From: Mycobacterium sp. IS-3022
Lineage (GTDB): Bacteria; Actinomycetota; Actinomycetes; Mycobacteriales; Mycobacteriaceae
Direction: 5' to 3'
Length of the DNA stretch: 64,000 bases
Assembly: GCF_001500065.1 (NCBI RefSeq)
Contig: NZ_LQIN01000049.1
Location: forward strand, 165,999-229,998
Part shown: positions 1-9,192 of the stretch, one piece after another
Numbering within the stretch: the first letter of the stretch is position 1
How the letters are laid out: every line of letters starts with the position of its first letter
Notes under the pieces: model-generated
What the model was told of the DNA's origin: nothing
What the model saw: only the letters and a program-made list of their open reading frames with translations
Databases searched by the model: none
Program-made: the position numbers and the translations under genes

Positions 1-401
1 CCGGGCACCGCGGATGCCTGAGGCGTGAACCCGTCCAGGCCGCGAGTGCCGCCGTCGGCGTCGATGTTCGCGCCGTTGTTCGCGCCGACCTGCCGTTCGG
101 CGATCAGCAGCACGCCCAGCACGCCGACGAGCAGGATCGTGCCCTGCAGGAACAGCGCAGGAGCGTCGACGACGACGGCGCCCATCACGGCCGAACGGCC
201 GGCGCCGTGCAGGTCGCGCGCGAGCAGCACCACAGCCACCAGGGCCGCCGCCAGACCGGCGAAGCAGAGCGCCAATTGGCTGGCGTAGCGGCGTTGCCGC
301 GGCAGGAACGCTTCGACGAGGACCCCGGCGATCGCGACCCCGAAGATGATCAACATCGGGGACAGCAGGCCGTATTCGACGGTCGGCGGGGAGAGGGTCA
401 T
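1..401 (-). CDS. nuoN: NADH-quinone oxidoreductase subunit N, 5' part only (cut by window edge)
   Basis: Only the first ~133 residues are inside the window; the gene runs off the left edge. The ATG overlaps the nuoM stop by 4 bp (ATGA). The visible part has hydrophobic segments (around LLSPMLIIFGVAIAGVLVEA and LFLQGTILLVGVLGVLLIAE) and ends in FTPQASAVPG, a stretch matching mycobacterial NuoN. By family, NuoN is one of three antiporter-like proton-pumping membrane subunits of complex I. It is the last gene of the nuo operon. Confidence 0.95.
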   Translation of the reverse strand, partial: MTLSPPTVEYGLLSPMLIIFGVAIAGVLVEAFLPRQRRYASQLALCFAGLAAALVAVVLLARDLHGAGRSAVMGAVVVDAPALFLQGTILLVGVLGVLLIAERQVGANNGANIDADGGTRGLDGFTPQASAVP

Positions 402-1963
402 GGTGTCGGCCCTTCCGCGAGTCTGGGTGCAGGGTCAGGCTGGTCGATCGTGGTCAAGGTGTGGTCGACCGCGGGATTGATGACGTCCAGTGCGGGTTTC
501 GGATACACCCCCAACACGAGCAGCAAGGCGATCAGCGGGGTGACGACGACGAGTTCGCGCGGCACCAGGTCTCGCACCCGGGCGTTGCCGTCGGTGACGG
601 GTCCCGTCATCATCCGCTGGTACATCCACAGGATGTAGATGGCCGACAGCACAAGTGCGGTCGACGCGAACACCGCGAGCACCGGGAAGCGGGTGAACGT
701 GCCGATGAGGACGAGGAATTCGCTGATGAACGGGGCCAGGCCCGGAAGCGACAGCGTCGCCAGCCCGGCGACCAGGAAGGTGCCCGCCAGCACCGGCGCC
801 ACCTTCTGCACGCCGCCGTAGGCGTTGATCAGCCGGGTGCCCCTGCGCGACACCAGGAAGCCGGCGATGAGGAAGAGTGCGGCCGTCGACAGGCCGTGGT
901 TGACCATGTACAGCGTCGAGCCGGACTGCCCCTGGCTGGTCATCACGAAGATGCCCAGAATGATGAACCCGAAGTGGGAGATCGACGTGTAGGCGATCAA
1001 CCGCATGACGTCGGTCTGCCCGATCGCGAGGATCGCGCCGTAGACGATTCCGATCACCGCGAGTGTCACCACCAGCGGCTGGAAATACATTGACGCGTCG
1101 GGGAACAACTGCAGGCAGTAGCGCAGCATCCCGAACGTGCCGACCTTGTCCATGACCGCCATCATCAGCACCGCGCTGGCCGGTGTCGCCTCGACCGCGG
1201 CGTCGGGCAGCCACCGGTGGAACGGCCACAGCGGCGCCTTGACCGCGAACGCGAACATGAAGCCACCGAACAGCATGTTCATCACGGCCGGGTTGACCAC
1301 GAACTCACCGCTGGATACCGCGGCCACGATCTCACGGAAGTCGAATGTGCCGGCAGCGAAGGCGTCGCTCGAGCCGGTCACCACGTACAGCCCGATCACC
1401 GCGGCCAGCATGATCAAACCGCCGAACAGGTTGTACAGCAGGAACTTCACCGCAGCTTTAGAACGATTCTCACCACCGAATCCGCCGATGAGGAAGTACA
1501 TCGGGATCAGCATCGCTTCGAAGAACACGTAGAACAGCAGGATGTCGAGCGAGACCAGCGACATCAGGACCATGCCCTCGACGGCCAGGGTCAGCGCGAG
1601 GTAGGTCTGCACCGAGCGTCCCCGCAGGCCGGTGCGGGTGTCAGCGTCGTTCCATCCGGCGATGATCAGCAGCGGCACCAGCACGGCGGTGAGCACCACG
1701 ATCGCCATCGCGATGCCGTCGACGCCGAGGATGTAGCCGGTGCCGAAAGACGGTATCCACCGGTGCGATTCGACGAACTGATACTGTTCGCCGCCGGGTT
1801 CGAACCGCACCGCGAGCAGTGCGGTGATCGCCAACACCGCAATCGAGACGGCCAACGCGAACCATTTGGCCAGCACCCGCTGCGCGGCCGGCAGCAGGAT
1901 CACCAGCGCAGCCCCGACGGTCGGCGTCGCCCACAGCACGGTCAGCCAAGGGAAGTTGTTCAC
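398..1963 (-). CDS. nuoM: NADH-quinone oxidoreductase subunit M
   Basis: 521 aa from a GTG at 1963 that overlaps the nuoL stop (GTGA). The same frame is open upstream to 2335, but that part lies inside nuoL and is not NuoM-like. The protein is a polytopic membrane protein of the Mrp/antiporter family, with conserved blocks such as YFLIGGFGGENR and KAPLWPFHRWLPDA, where charged residues within membrane helices form the proton path. It is a pumping subunit of the complex I membrane arm. Confidence 0.96.
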   Translation of the reverse strand: MNNFPWLTVLWATPTVGAALVILLPAAQRVLAKWFALAVSIAVLAITALLAVRFEPGGEQYQFVESHRWIPSFGTGYILGVDGIAMAIVVLTAVLVPLLIIAGWNDADTRTGLRGRSVQTYLALTLAVEGMVLMSLVSLDILLFYVFFEAMLIPMYFLIGGFGGENRSKAAVKFLLYNLFGGLIMLAAVIGLYVVTGSSDAFAAGTFDFREIVAAVSSGEFVVNPAVMNMLFGGFMFAFAVKAPLWPFHRWLPDAAVEATPASAVLMMAVMDKVGTFGMLRYCLQLFPDASMYFQPLVVTLAVIGIVYGAILAIGQTDVMRLIAYTSISHFGFIILGIFVMTSQGQSGSTLYMVNHGLSTAALFLIAGFLVSRRGTRLINAYGGVQKVAPVLAGTFLVAGLATLSLPGLAPFISEFLVLIGTFTRFPVLAVFASTALVLSAIYILWMYQRMMTGPVTDGNARVRDLVPRELVVVTPLIALLLVLGVYPKPALDVINPAVDHTLTTIDQPDPAPRLAEGPTP

Positions 1964-3840
1964 CACAGCTGCACCGCCAGCATCGCCGCGACCATCAGAA
2001 CCGCACCTCCGAGCATCGAGAGCGCATACGAGCGGGCGTAACCGGTCTGCAACCGCCGCAACCCATCCGACACGCGGCTGACCAGACCGGCGAGTCCGCT
2101 GGCGGCGCCGTCGACCGCCTCGTCGTCGATCTCGACGAGCCCGCGTGTCAGCACCTGACCGGGCCGCATCAGCACCTGTTCGTTGAATGCGTCGCCGTAC
2201 AGGTCTCTGCGGGCCGCGACGGTGAGCGCCGATCCGGCCGGGACTTGTTCGGGCACAGGCTTGCCGGCATACATCCGGTAGGCGATGGCGATGCCCACCG
2301 CCACCACCGCCAGGATCACCGTCGTCACCACCCACACCGGCGCGACGTGGTGCACCTCATGCGCACCGACCACCGGCTCGAGCCAATGCTCGAGGGTGCC
2401 GCCGATCGCGAAGGCCGCGCCGGAGCCGACGGACCCGATGGCCAGCAGGATCATCGGCCATGTCATCACCGCCGGCGCCTCGTGCGGATGCGCGTGGTCG
2501 GCCCAACGCTTTTCGCCGAAGAACGTCATCAGCATCACCCTGGTCATGTAGAACGCGGTGATGCCGGCGCCCAGAATCGCCGCGCCGCCGAGGATGAATC
2601 CCTTGACGCCCCCCGCGCCGAGCGCAGCTTCGATGATGCCGTCCTTGGAGAAGAAGCCGGCCAGCGGCGGAACGCCGATGATCGCGAGGTAGCCGAGTCC
2701 GAAAGTGGCGAAGGTGATTGGCAGCGCCTTGCGCAGGCCGCCGTAGCGGCGCATGTCGACCTCGTCGTTCATCGCGTGCATCACCGACCCGGCGCCCAGG
2801 AACAGCCCGGCCTTGAAGAAGCCGTGGGTCAGCAGGTGCATGATCGCGAACGCGTAGCCGATCGGGCCGAGCCCCGCCGCCAGGACCATGTAACCGATCT
2901 GCGACATCGTCGATGCCGCAAGGGCTTTCTTGATGTCGTCTTTCGCGCAGCCGATGATCGCGCCGAACAGCAGAGTGACCGCCCCGACGATCACGACACC
3001 CAACTGCGCGTTCGGCGCGAGGTCGAACACCGGCCCGGAGCGCACGATCAGGTAGACGCCCGCGGTCACCATGGTCGCGGCGTGGATGAGCGCCGACACC
3101 GGCGTCGGACCCTCCATGGCGTCGCCCAGCCAGGACTGCAGGGGCACCTGCGCCGACTTCCCGCACGCGGCGAGCAACAGCAGCAGCCCGATCGCGGTGA
3201 GCACGCCTTCGCCGGCTGCGGGGGCGGCGGCGAACACGCCCGCATATGAGATCGACCCGATGTAGGCGAACATCACCATCATCGCGATGGCCAGGCCCAT
3301 GTCGCCGACGCGGTTGACGACGAACGCCTTTTTGGCCGCCGTGGCCGCCGACGGTTTGTGGGCCCAGAAGCCGATCAGCAGATAGGACGCCAAACCGACG
3401 CCCTCCCAGCCGATGTAGAGCCCGAGGTAGTTGTCGGCGAGCACCAGCAGCAGCATCGCCGACAGGAACAGGTTGAGGTACCCGAAAAACCGCCGCCGCC
3501 CGGGATCGTCGGCCATGTACCCGATCGAGTAGATGTGGATGAGCGAGCCGACGCCGGTGATCAGCAGCACGAAACACATCGACAGCTGGTCGAGTTGCAT
3601 GCCGAAGTCGACCTGCAGCCCCCCGACCGGCACCCAGGAGAACAGCGTCTCGTGAACCGTGCGGTGCTCGGCGTCGCGGCCCAGCATGTCGGTGAACAAC
3701 ACGACGCCGACGACGAAGGAAGCGAGCGCCGCCGCACAGCCCAGCAGGTGGCCCCAGGCGTCGGTCCGGCGTCCGCCGAGCAGCAGGATCGCTGCACCGG
3801 CCAGCGGCAGCGCGATGGTCAGCCAAACAGGAATCGTCAT
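1960..3840 (-). CDS. nuoL: NADH-quinone oxidoreductase subunit L
   Basis: 626 aa from ATG, the usual size for NuoL. It is strongly hydrophobic with many membrane helices. Family signatures include SYLLIGFWAHKP, PLQSWLGDAMEGPTPVSALIHAATMV and FGEKRWADHAHPHEAP. It is the distal proton-pumping subunit of complex I. It starts 7 bp after nuoK and overlaps nuoM by 4 bp, so the three are probably translationally coupled. Confidence 0.97.
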   Translation of the reverse strand: MTIPVWLTIALPLAGAAILLLGGRRTDAWGHLLGCAAALASFVVGVVLFTDMLGRDAEHRTVHETLFSWVPVGGLQVDFGMQLDQLSMCFVLLITGVGSLIHIYSIGYMADDPGRRRFFGYLNLFLSAMLLLVLADNYLGLYIGWEGVGLASYLLIGFWAHKPSAATAAKKAFVVNRVGDMGLAIAMMVMFAYIGSISYAGVFAAAPAAGEGVLTAIGLLLLLAACGKSAQVPLQSWLGDAMEGPTPVSALIHAATMVTAGVYLIVRSGPVFDLAPNAQLGVVIVGAVTLLFGAIIGCAKDDIKKALAASTMSQIGYMVLAAGLGPIGYAFAIMHLLTHGFFKAGLFLGAGSVMHAMNDEVDMRRYGGLRKALPITFATFGLGYLAIIGVPPLAGFFSKDGIIEAALGAGGVKGFILGGAAILGAGITAFYMTRVMLMTFFGEKRWADHAHPHEAPAVMTWPMILLAIGSVGSGAAFAIGGTLEHWLEPVVGAHEVHHVAPVWVVTTVILAVVAVGIAIAYRMYAGKPVPEQVPAGSALTVAARRDLYGDAFNEQVLMRPGQVLTRGLVEIDDEAVDGAASGLAGLVSRVSDGLRRLQTGYARSYALSMLGGAVLMVAAMLAVQLW

Positions 3841-3847
3841 CGCCCCT

Positions 3848-4147
3848 CTAGTGTTTCAGCAGGCTGGCCTCGTCGACCGAAGCCGACTGGCGGGCACGGA
3901 AGATGGTCATGATGATCGCGAGCCCGATCACCACCTCGCAGGCGGCGACCACCATGGTGAAGAACGCCACGACCTGACCGTCCAAGTGGCCGTGCATGCG
4001 GGAGAACGAGACGAACGCCAGATTGGCCGCGTTGAGCATCAGCTCCACGCACATGAACATCACGATGGCGTTGCGGCGCAGCAGCACTCCGGCCGCGCCG
4101 ATCGTGAACAGCAGCGCCGACAGGTAGAGGTAGTTGTCGGGATTCAT
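3848..4147 (-). CDS. nuoK: NADH-quinone oxidoreductase subunit K
   Basis: 99 aa, the standard NuoK length, with three membrane helices. The conserved acidic residue of the second helix is visible in MFMCVELMLNAANL; this Glu is part of the proton relay in complex I. The start codon overlaps the nuoJ stop (ATGA). Confidence 0.97.
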   Translation of the reverse strand: MNPDNYLYLSALLFTIGAAGVLLRRNAIVMFMCVELMLNAANLAFVSFSRMHGHLDGQVVAFFTMVVAACEVVIGLAIIMTIFRARQSASVDEASLLKH

Positions 4148-4914
4148 CGATCGTCCCCTTTGCCGTTCGTCGCCACCACCGTCCGCTTGTGCAGAATGGG
4201 GCTGACGGACAGGTCTGAACCGGACCCGTCGGGCAGTCGGGCGGCGATGTCGACGGCGTTGTTGCGCGCGAACACACCGGGATTGGGCAATGTCGTCGGA
4301 TAGCCGCCGGGCCGGAACCGCTCTTCGGCGAGTTCACGCTGGGTTTTGCGACGCTCGAAGCGTTCCCGGTGCGCGAGCACCATCGCGCCCAGCGCGGCGG
4401 TGATCAGCAGCGCACTGGTCAACTCGAATGCCCACAGGTGGCGGACGAAGATCAGCGCGGCCAGTCCCTCCACATTGCCGCCCGCGTTGGCTTGCGCGAG
4501 GCCGGTGAACCCGCCGGCCGAGACGTTGCCGATGCCGCCGATCAGCAGGATGCCGAAACCGACGCCGACGACGGTCGCGGCAACCCGTTGCCCGCGAATC
4601 GCTTCCACCAACGACTCCGAGGAGTCGACGCCGATGAGCATCAGCACGAACAGGAACAGCATCATCACCGCGCCGGTGTACACCACCACCTGCACGACAC
4701 CGAGGAACAGCGCGCCCTGGGCGATGTAGAACACCGCCAGCACGATCATCGTCGTGGCCAGGAACATCGCCGAATACACCGCTTTCGGCGCCGATATCAC
4801 CCCGAGCGCACCGAGCACCGCGATCGCGCCCAGCACCCAGAACAGCACGGCCTCGGTGGTCGTGGTGTGGCCGGGATTGTCGGCGGTCACGGCCGCGATC
4901 ATGTCCAGCCTCAT
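4144..4914 (-). CDS. nuoJ: NADH-quinone oxidoreductase subunit J
   Basis: 256 aa starting at MRLDMIAAV, chosen because this ATG overlaps the nuoI stop and lies where NuoJ homology begins; the frame is open further upstream inside nuoI. It has about five membrane helices, including the conserved YTGAVMMLFLFVLMLIGVD segment (the ND6-type helix). The C-terminal ~60 residues are hydrophilic and ragged, as in other mycobacterial NuoJ proteins. Confidence 0.95.
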   Translation of the reverse strand: MRLDMIAAVTADNPGHTTTTEAVLFWVLGAIAVLGALGVISAPKAVYSAMFLATTMIVLAVFYIAQGALFLGVVQVVVYTGAVMMLFLFVLMLIGVDSSESLVEAIRGQRVAATVVGVGFGILLIGGIGNVSAGGFTGLAQANAGGNVEGLAALIFVRHLWAFELTSALLITAALGAMVLAHRERFERRKTQRELAEERFRPGGYPTTLPNPGVFARNNAVDIAARLPDGSGSDLSVSPILHKRTVVATNGKGDDR

Positions 4915-5456
4915 CGCACGTCCTCGGTGACCTTCTCCGCCTCCTGCGTGGCGGGTTCGACGTTGCCCAGGTAGTAGTCCTCGTCGGTGCTGCCGGGCGC
5001 CATCGCATGCGGCGGCGGCAGCATGCCCGGTTGCAACGGCGCCAGCAGCTTGTCCTTGCCCCAGATGAGGTCGGCGCGGTTGTCGTCGGCCATCTCGTAG
5101 TCGTTGGTCATCGTCAGCGCGCGGGTGGGACAGGCCTCGATGCACAAGCCGCAGCCGATGCAGCGAAGGTAGTTGATCTGGTAGACGCGGCCGTAACGCT
5201 CGCCGGGGGAATAGCGTTCGTCTTCGGTGTTGTCGGCACCCTCGACGTAGATGGCGTCGGCGGGGCAGGCCCAGGCGCACAGTTCGCAGCCGATGCACTT
5301 CTCCAGCCCGTCGGGGTACCGGTTCAGTTGGTGGCGGCCGTGATAACGCTTCGCGACGGGTCCCGGCTTCTCCGGATACTCCTCGGTGATGGGCTTTTTG
5401 AACATGGTGCCGAACGTGACCGCGAAGCCCGCGATCGCGTCGAAGAACTTAGGCAT
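4911..5456 (-). CDS. nuoI: NADH-quinone oxidoreductase subunit I (two [4Fe-4S])
   Basis: 181 aa. The start at MPKFFDAIAGF was chosen because a GAGGAGAAG ribosome-binding site lies about 5 nt upstream of it. Two ferredoxin-type motifs, CIGCELCAWACP and CIGCGLCIEACP, bind clusters N6a and N6b that carry electrons to NuoB. The gene overlaps nuoH by 8 bp and nuoJ by 4 bp. Confidence 0.96.
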   Translation of the reverse strand: MPKFFDAIAGFAVTFGTMFKKPITEEYPEKPGPVAKRYHGRHQLNRYPDGLEKCIGCELCAWACPADAIYVEGADNTEDERYSPGERYGRVYQINYLRCIGCGLCIEACPTRALTMTNDYEMADDNRADLIWGKDKLLAPLQPGMLPPPHAMAPGSTDEDYYLGNVEPATQEAEKVTEDVR

Positions 5457-6708
5457 GTGTCTTCTCCTCTGGAGCAAGCTCCTTGGTTGCGGTCGGCTTC
5501 TCGGTGACCGGCAGCGGCGGTGTGGGGAAGACTTCCGGATCCAGCTTCTGTTCAGGGATCGCGCGGACGTTTCTGCGGCGCGCCGAGCGCCACAGCGCGG
5601 CGACGACCAGCAGCGCCACGATGGTGCCGAGAGACGCCAGCGTCGTCGTCACCTGACTGAAGCCTTCGTTACGCAACGCGCGTGCCGTGGCGACGATCAT
5701 GATCCAGGCCAACGAGAACGGGATCAGCGCTTTCCACCCCAGGGCCATGAACTGGTCGTAGCGCATCCGCGGCAGCGTGGCGCGTAACCAGAAGAACAGG
5801 AACATGAACGCCCACACCTTGGCGACGAACCAGAGCAGCGGCCACCAGCCGGTGTTGGCGCCGTCCCACATGTTGATCGGCCACGGGGCGTGCCAGCCGC
5901 CGAGGAACATGGTGGTCGCCAACGCCGACACGGTCGTCATGTTCACGTACTCGGCGAGCATGAACATCGCGAACTTGATCGACGAGTACTCGGTGTGGAA
6001 GCCGCCGACGAGTTCGCCCTCGGCTTCCGGCAGATCGAAAGGCGCACGGTTGGTTTCGCCGACCATCGAGGTGATGTAGACCAGGAACGACGGCAGCAGC
6101 AGGAAGATGAACCAGGTGCCGTCCTGGGCGGCGACGATGCCGGACGTCGACATCGTCCCGGCGTAGATGAACACGGCCACGAATGACAACGCCATCGCGA
6201 TCTCGTACGAGATGACCTGTGCGCTCGAGCGGATCCCGCCGAGCAGCGGGTACGTCGATCCGGACGCCCACCCGGCCAACACGATCCCGTACACGCCGAT
6301 CGACGTCGCCGCGAGAATGTACAGCACCGCGACGGGCATGTCGGTCAGCTGTAATGCCGTGCGGTGACCGAAGATCGAAACCTCGCCGCCCATCGGGATG
6401 ACCGCGAACGCGATGAACGCGGGAACCGCCGAGATCACCGGCGCCGCCAGGTAGACGAACTTGTCGACTCCGACGGGAATCAAGCCCTCCTTGAGCGCCA
6501 GCTTGACGCCGTCCACCAGTGATTGCAGTAGGCCTCTGGGCCCGACGCGGTTGGGGCCGTACCGCATCTGCATGCGTCCCAGCAGTTTGCGCTCGATCAG
6601 GATCGCCGCGAGGACCGACAGCATCAGGAACGCGAAGATCGCGACGGACTTACCGACGATCAGCCACCACGGGTCGTGTCCGAACAGTGTTGGATCGGGA
6701 TGGATCAC
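5449..6708 (-). CDS. nuoH: NADH-quinone oxidoreductase subunit H
   Basis: 419 aa from a GTG that overlaps the nuoG stop (GTGA). It is a polytopic membrane protein with the ND1 signatures RYGPNRVGPRG and ETNRAPFDLPEAEGELVGGFHTEY, the loop that helps shape the quinone site. The ~70-residue hydrophilic C-terminal tail, rich in Pro, Glu and Lys, is typical of actinobacterial NuoH. Confidence 0.97.
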   Translation of the reverse strand: MIHPDPTLFGHDPWWLIVGKSVAIFAFLMLSVLAAILIERKLLGRMQMRYGPNRVGPRGLLQSLVDGVKLALKEGLIPVGVDKFVYLAAPVISAVPAFIAFAVIPMGGEVSIFGHRTALQLTDMPVAVLYILAATSIGVYGIVLAGWASGSTYPLLGGIRSSAQVISYEIAMALSFVAVFIYAGTMSTSGIVAAQDGTWFIFLLLPSFLVYITSMVGETNRAPFDLPEAEGELVGGFHTEYSSIKFAMFMLAEYVNMTTVSALATTMFLGGWHAPWPINMWDGANTGWWPLLWFVAKVWAFMFLFFWLRATLPRMRYDQFMALGWKALIPFSLAWIMIVATARALRNEGFSQVTTTLASLGTIVALLVVAALWRSARRRNVRAIPEQKLDPEVFPTPPLPVTEKPTATKELAPEEKTHA

Positions 6709-9098
6709 GGCTCGGCCCGCCCGATGGACACGACGTCTCCGGTCGAGACGCCCAGGCTCTGGTGCACGGCCGAACCTGGGGAGTTCAGCGGTAGCCAGAG
6801 CACCCGGTCATCCATGTCGGTGATGGCCAACGGCAGCGTGATCGATCCGCGCGGTGTCCTCGCGGTGACCAGATCGCCTTCCGCCGCGCCGATTTCGGCG
6901 GCCGTCGCCGCGGAGAGCCGCGCGACGGGTGGGCGTGCCGTGCCTGCCAGGTGTGGCTCACCGTCCTGCAGGCGGCCCTCGTCGAGCAGCATCCGCCAAC
7001 CCGCGAGCACGGCCTGCCCGGCGACCGGTGCAACCGGCTTCGACGGTGAAATGTCCGGTGCGACCGGTCGTGGACCCGGCCACAGGCCCAGGCGCGACAT
7101 CTCGTCGCCGGCCGCCGACGCGTTCGGCAGGTTCAGCGCCACTCCGATCTCGTCGGCCAGGAAGTTCAACACCCGAAGATCTGGGATCGCGTTCGTCTTC
7201 AGAGACGGCTGGAACGGGCGAAGGCGGCCTTCCCAGTTCAGGAACGAGCCGGCCTTTTCCACCACCGGTGCGATGGGGAAGACGACGTCGGCGACCGCGG
7301 TGACCGCGCTCTCCCGAAGTTCGAGGCTGACGACGAACGGCGCGGACTCGATGGCCGCCAGCGCGGCCTGCGGGTCCGGCAGGTCGGCGACTTCCACGCC
7401 ACCGATGAGCAGGGCGCCCAGTTCGCCGCTGCGGGCGGCCTCCAGGATCGCCGTGGCGTCTCGACCCGGTGTGCTCGGCAACTCGCCGACATGCCACACG
7501 GCCGCCGTCTGCTCGCGGGCCGCGCTGTCGGTGACCGGTCGGCCGCCGGGCAGCAGGTTCGGCAACGCGCCGGCCTCCGTCGCGCCCCGCTCACCGGCGC
7601 GTCGCGGCACCCACGCCAGCCGGGCGCCGGTCACCGTCGCCAATCTGCTTGCCGCAGAAAGCGCCCCGGGCGAGTTGGCCAACCGCTCGCCGAGCAGGAT
7701 GATCGCACCCGGCAGCCTCAACTGCGGGTCGTCGGTCAGAGCGTCGAGGGCATCGGCCTCGCCGCCGGGTGCCGCCGCGACCAGTCGACCGCGCAGCTTC
7801 GTCAGGCTCCGGGTGGCGAACGGTGCAACGGAGATCACCTGCAGCGCCTTCTTGCGCACAGCCTTGCGCAGCCGCAGGAACACGATCGGCGATTCCTCTT
7901 CCGGCTCGAACCCGGCCAGCAGGACAGCCGGTGCGTTCTCGAGGTCGGTGTAGGTGACCGTCATCGGTTGCCCCGCGATATGCGCGGCGAGGAAGTCCGC
8001 TTCCTCGGAACTGTGCGGCCGGGCGCGGAAGTCGATGTCGTTGGTGTTCAGCACGATCCGCGCGAATTTCGCATAGGCGTAGGCGTCTTCGACGGTCATC
8101 CGGCCGCCGACCAATACGCCGGCGCTCCCGGTTGCCGCGGCCAAACCCTCACCAGCCACCGCAAGCGCCTCGGACCAGGATGCGGGCCGCAGCTTGCCGT
8201 CCTCGTCGCGGATGAGCGGGGTGGTGATGCGGTCACCCTGGGTGGTGTAGGTGAATGCCCATCGGCCCTTGTCGCAGTTCCACTCCTCGTTCACCTGGGG
8301 ATCGTCACCGGCCAAGCGGCGCATCACCTTTCCGCGGCGGTGATCGGTGCGCTGGGCACATCCGGACGCGCAGTGCTCACACACGCTGGGACTCGACACC
8401 AGGTCGAACGGCCGGGCCCGGAAACGGTAGGCCGCTCCGGTCAGTGCGCCGACCGGACAGATCTGCACGGTGTTGCCGGAGAAGTACGACTGGAACGGCT
8501 CGCCCGGCGCGATGCCGACCTGTTGCAGTGCGCCGCGTTCCAACAGATCGATGAACGGGTCGCCGGCGATCTGCTCGGAGAAGCGGGTACAGCGGGCGCA
8601 CAGCACGCACCGCTCGCGATCCAACAGCACTTGTGAGGAGATGTTGATCGGCTTGGGAAATGTGCGCTTGACGTCTTCGAAGCGAGTCTCGGCCCGACCG
8701 TTGGACATTGCCTGGTTCTGCAGCGGGCACTCGCCGCCCTTGTCGCACACCGGGCAGTCCAGCGGATGGTTGATCAGCAGCAACTCCATGACACCCTGTT
8801 GCGCCTTGTCCGCGGCGGGGGAGGTGTATTGCGTGTGCACCACCATGTCGGGCGTACACGTCGTTGTGCATGATGCCATCGGCTTGCGCTGACCCTCCAC
8901 CTCGACGAGGCACTGCCGGCAGGCGCCCACCGGATCGAGCAGTGGATGGTCACAGAACCGGGGGATCTGGATGCCGATCAGCTCGGCCGCGCGAATCACC
9001 AAGGTGCCCTTGGGCACACTGACGTCCACGCCGTCGATGGACAGGTGCACCATCTCCACCTCGGTGGCCGCGGTGCCGGTGTCGGCTGTCTGCGTCAT
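6705..9098 (-). CDS. nuoG: NADH-quinone oxidoreductase subunit G (Fe-S/molybdopterin-type)
   Basis: 797 aa from the ATG at 9098 (MTQTADTGTAATEV), preceded by CAGGAGGGGGG. The frame is open to 9182, but that extension runs through a hairpin and is not NuoG-like. Cluster motifs in order: GACRQCLVEVEG ([2Fe-2S]), CPVCDKGGECPLQ, CVLCARCTRF, and CEHCASGC with a distal Cys in NEEWNCDKGRW (N7). The C-terminal two thirds is a degenerate molybdopterin-oxidoreductase fold. It is the only nuo gene here separated from its upstream neighbour by a real gap. Confidence 0.97.
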   Translation of the reverse strand: MTQTADTGTAATEVEMVHLSIDGVDVSVPKGTLVIRAAELIGIQIPRFCDHPLLDPVGACRQCLVEVEGQRKPMASCTTTCTPDMVVHTQYTSPAADKAQQGVMELLLINHPLDCPVCDKGGECPLQNQAMSNGRAETRFEDVKRTFPKPINISSQVLLDRERCVLCARCTRFSEQIAGDPFIDLLERGALQQVGIAPGEPFQSYFSGNTVQICPVGALTGAAYRFRARPFDLVSSPSVCEHCASGCAQRTDHRRGKVMRRLAGDDPQVNEEWNCDKGRWAFTYTTQGDRITTPLIRDEDGKLRPASWSEALAVAGEGLAAATGSAGVLVGGRMTVEDAYAYAKFARIVLNTNDIDFRARPHSSEEADFLAAHIAGQPMTVTYTDLENAPAVLLAGFEPEEESPIVFLRLRKAVRKKALQVISVAPFATRSLTKLRGRLVAAAPGGEADALDALTDDPQLRLPGAIILLGERLANSPGALSAASRLATVTGARLAWVPRRAGERGATEAGALPNLLPGGRPVTDSAAREQTAAVWHVGELPSTPGRDATAILEAARSGELGALLIGGVEVADLPDPQAALAAIESAPFVVSLELRESAVTAVADVVFPIAPVVEKAGSFLNWEGRLRPFQPSLKTNAIPDLRVLNFLADEIGVALNLPNASAAGDEMSRLGLWPGPRPVAPDISPSKPVAPVAGQAVLAGWRMLLDEGRLQDGEPHLAGTARPPVARLSAATAAEIGAAEGDLVTARTPRGSITLPLAITDMDDRVLWLPLNSPGSAVHQSLGVSTGDVVSIGRAEP

Positions 9099-9118
9099 CG
9101 AGCCACCCCCCTCCTGTG

Positions 9119-9178
9119 GCGAGCAGACGCGAACTGCCCATTTTCCGGCCTGTTTCGGGGCAGTTTGCGTCTGTTCGC
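9119..9178 (-). other. Long imperfect hairpin in the nuoF-nuoG spacer
   Basis: Two 21-bp arms, 9119-9139 and 9158-9178, match in inverted orientation at 19 of 21 positions with an 18-nt loop. The right-hand arm starts at 9178, 15 bp downstream of the nuoF stop. The hairpin ends about 20 bp before the nuoG start. No U-tract follows in the direction of transcription, so it is not a classical terminator. It may be an RNA processing, stabilising or attenuating structure, or a copy of a dispersed repeat. Confidence 0.7.
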
Positions 9179-9192
9179 GCAATGAAGCGTCA

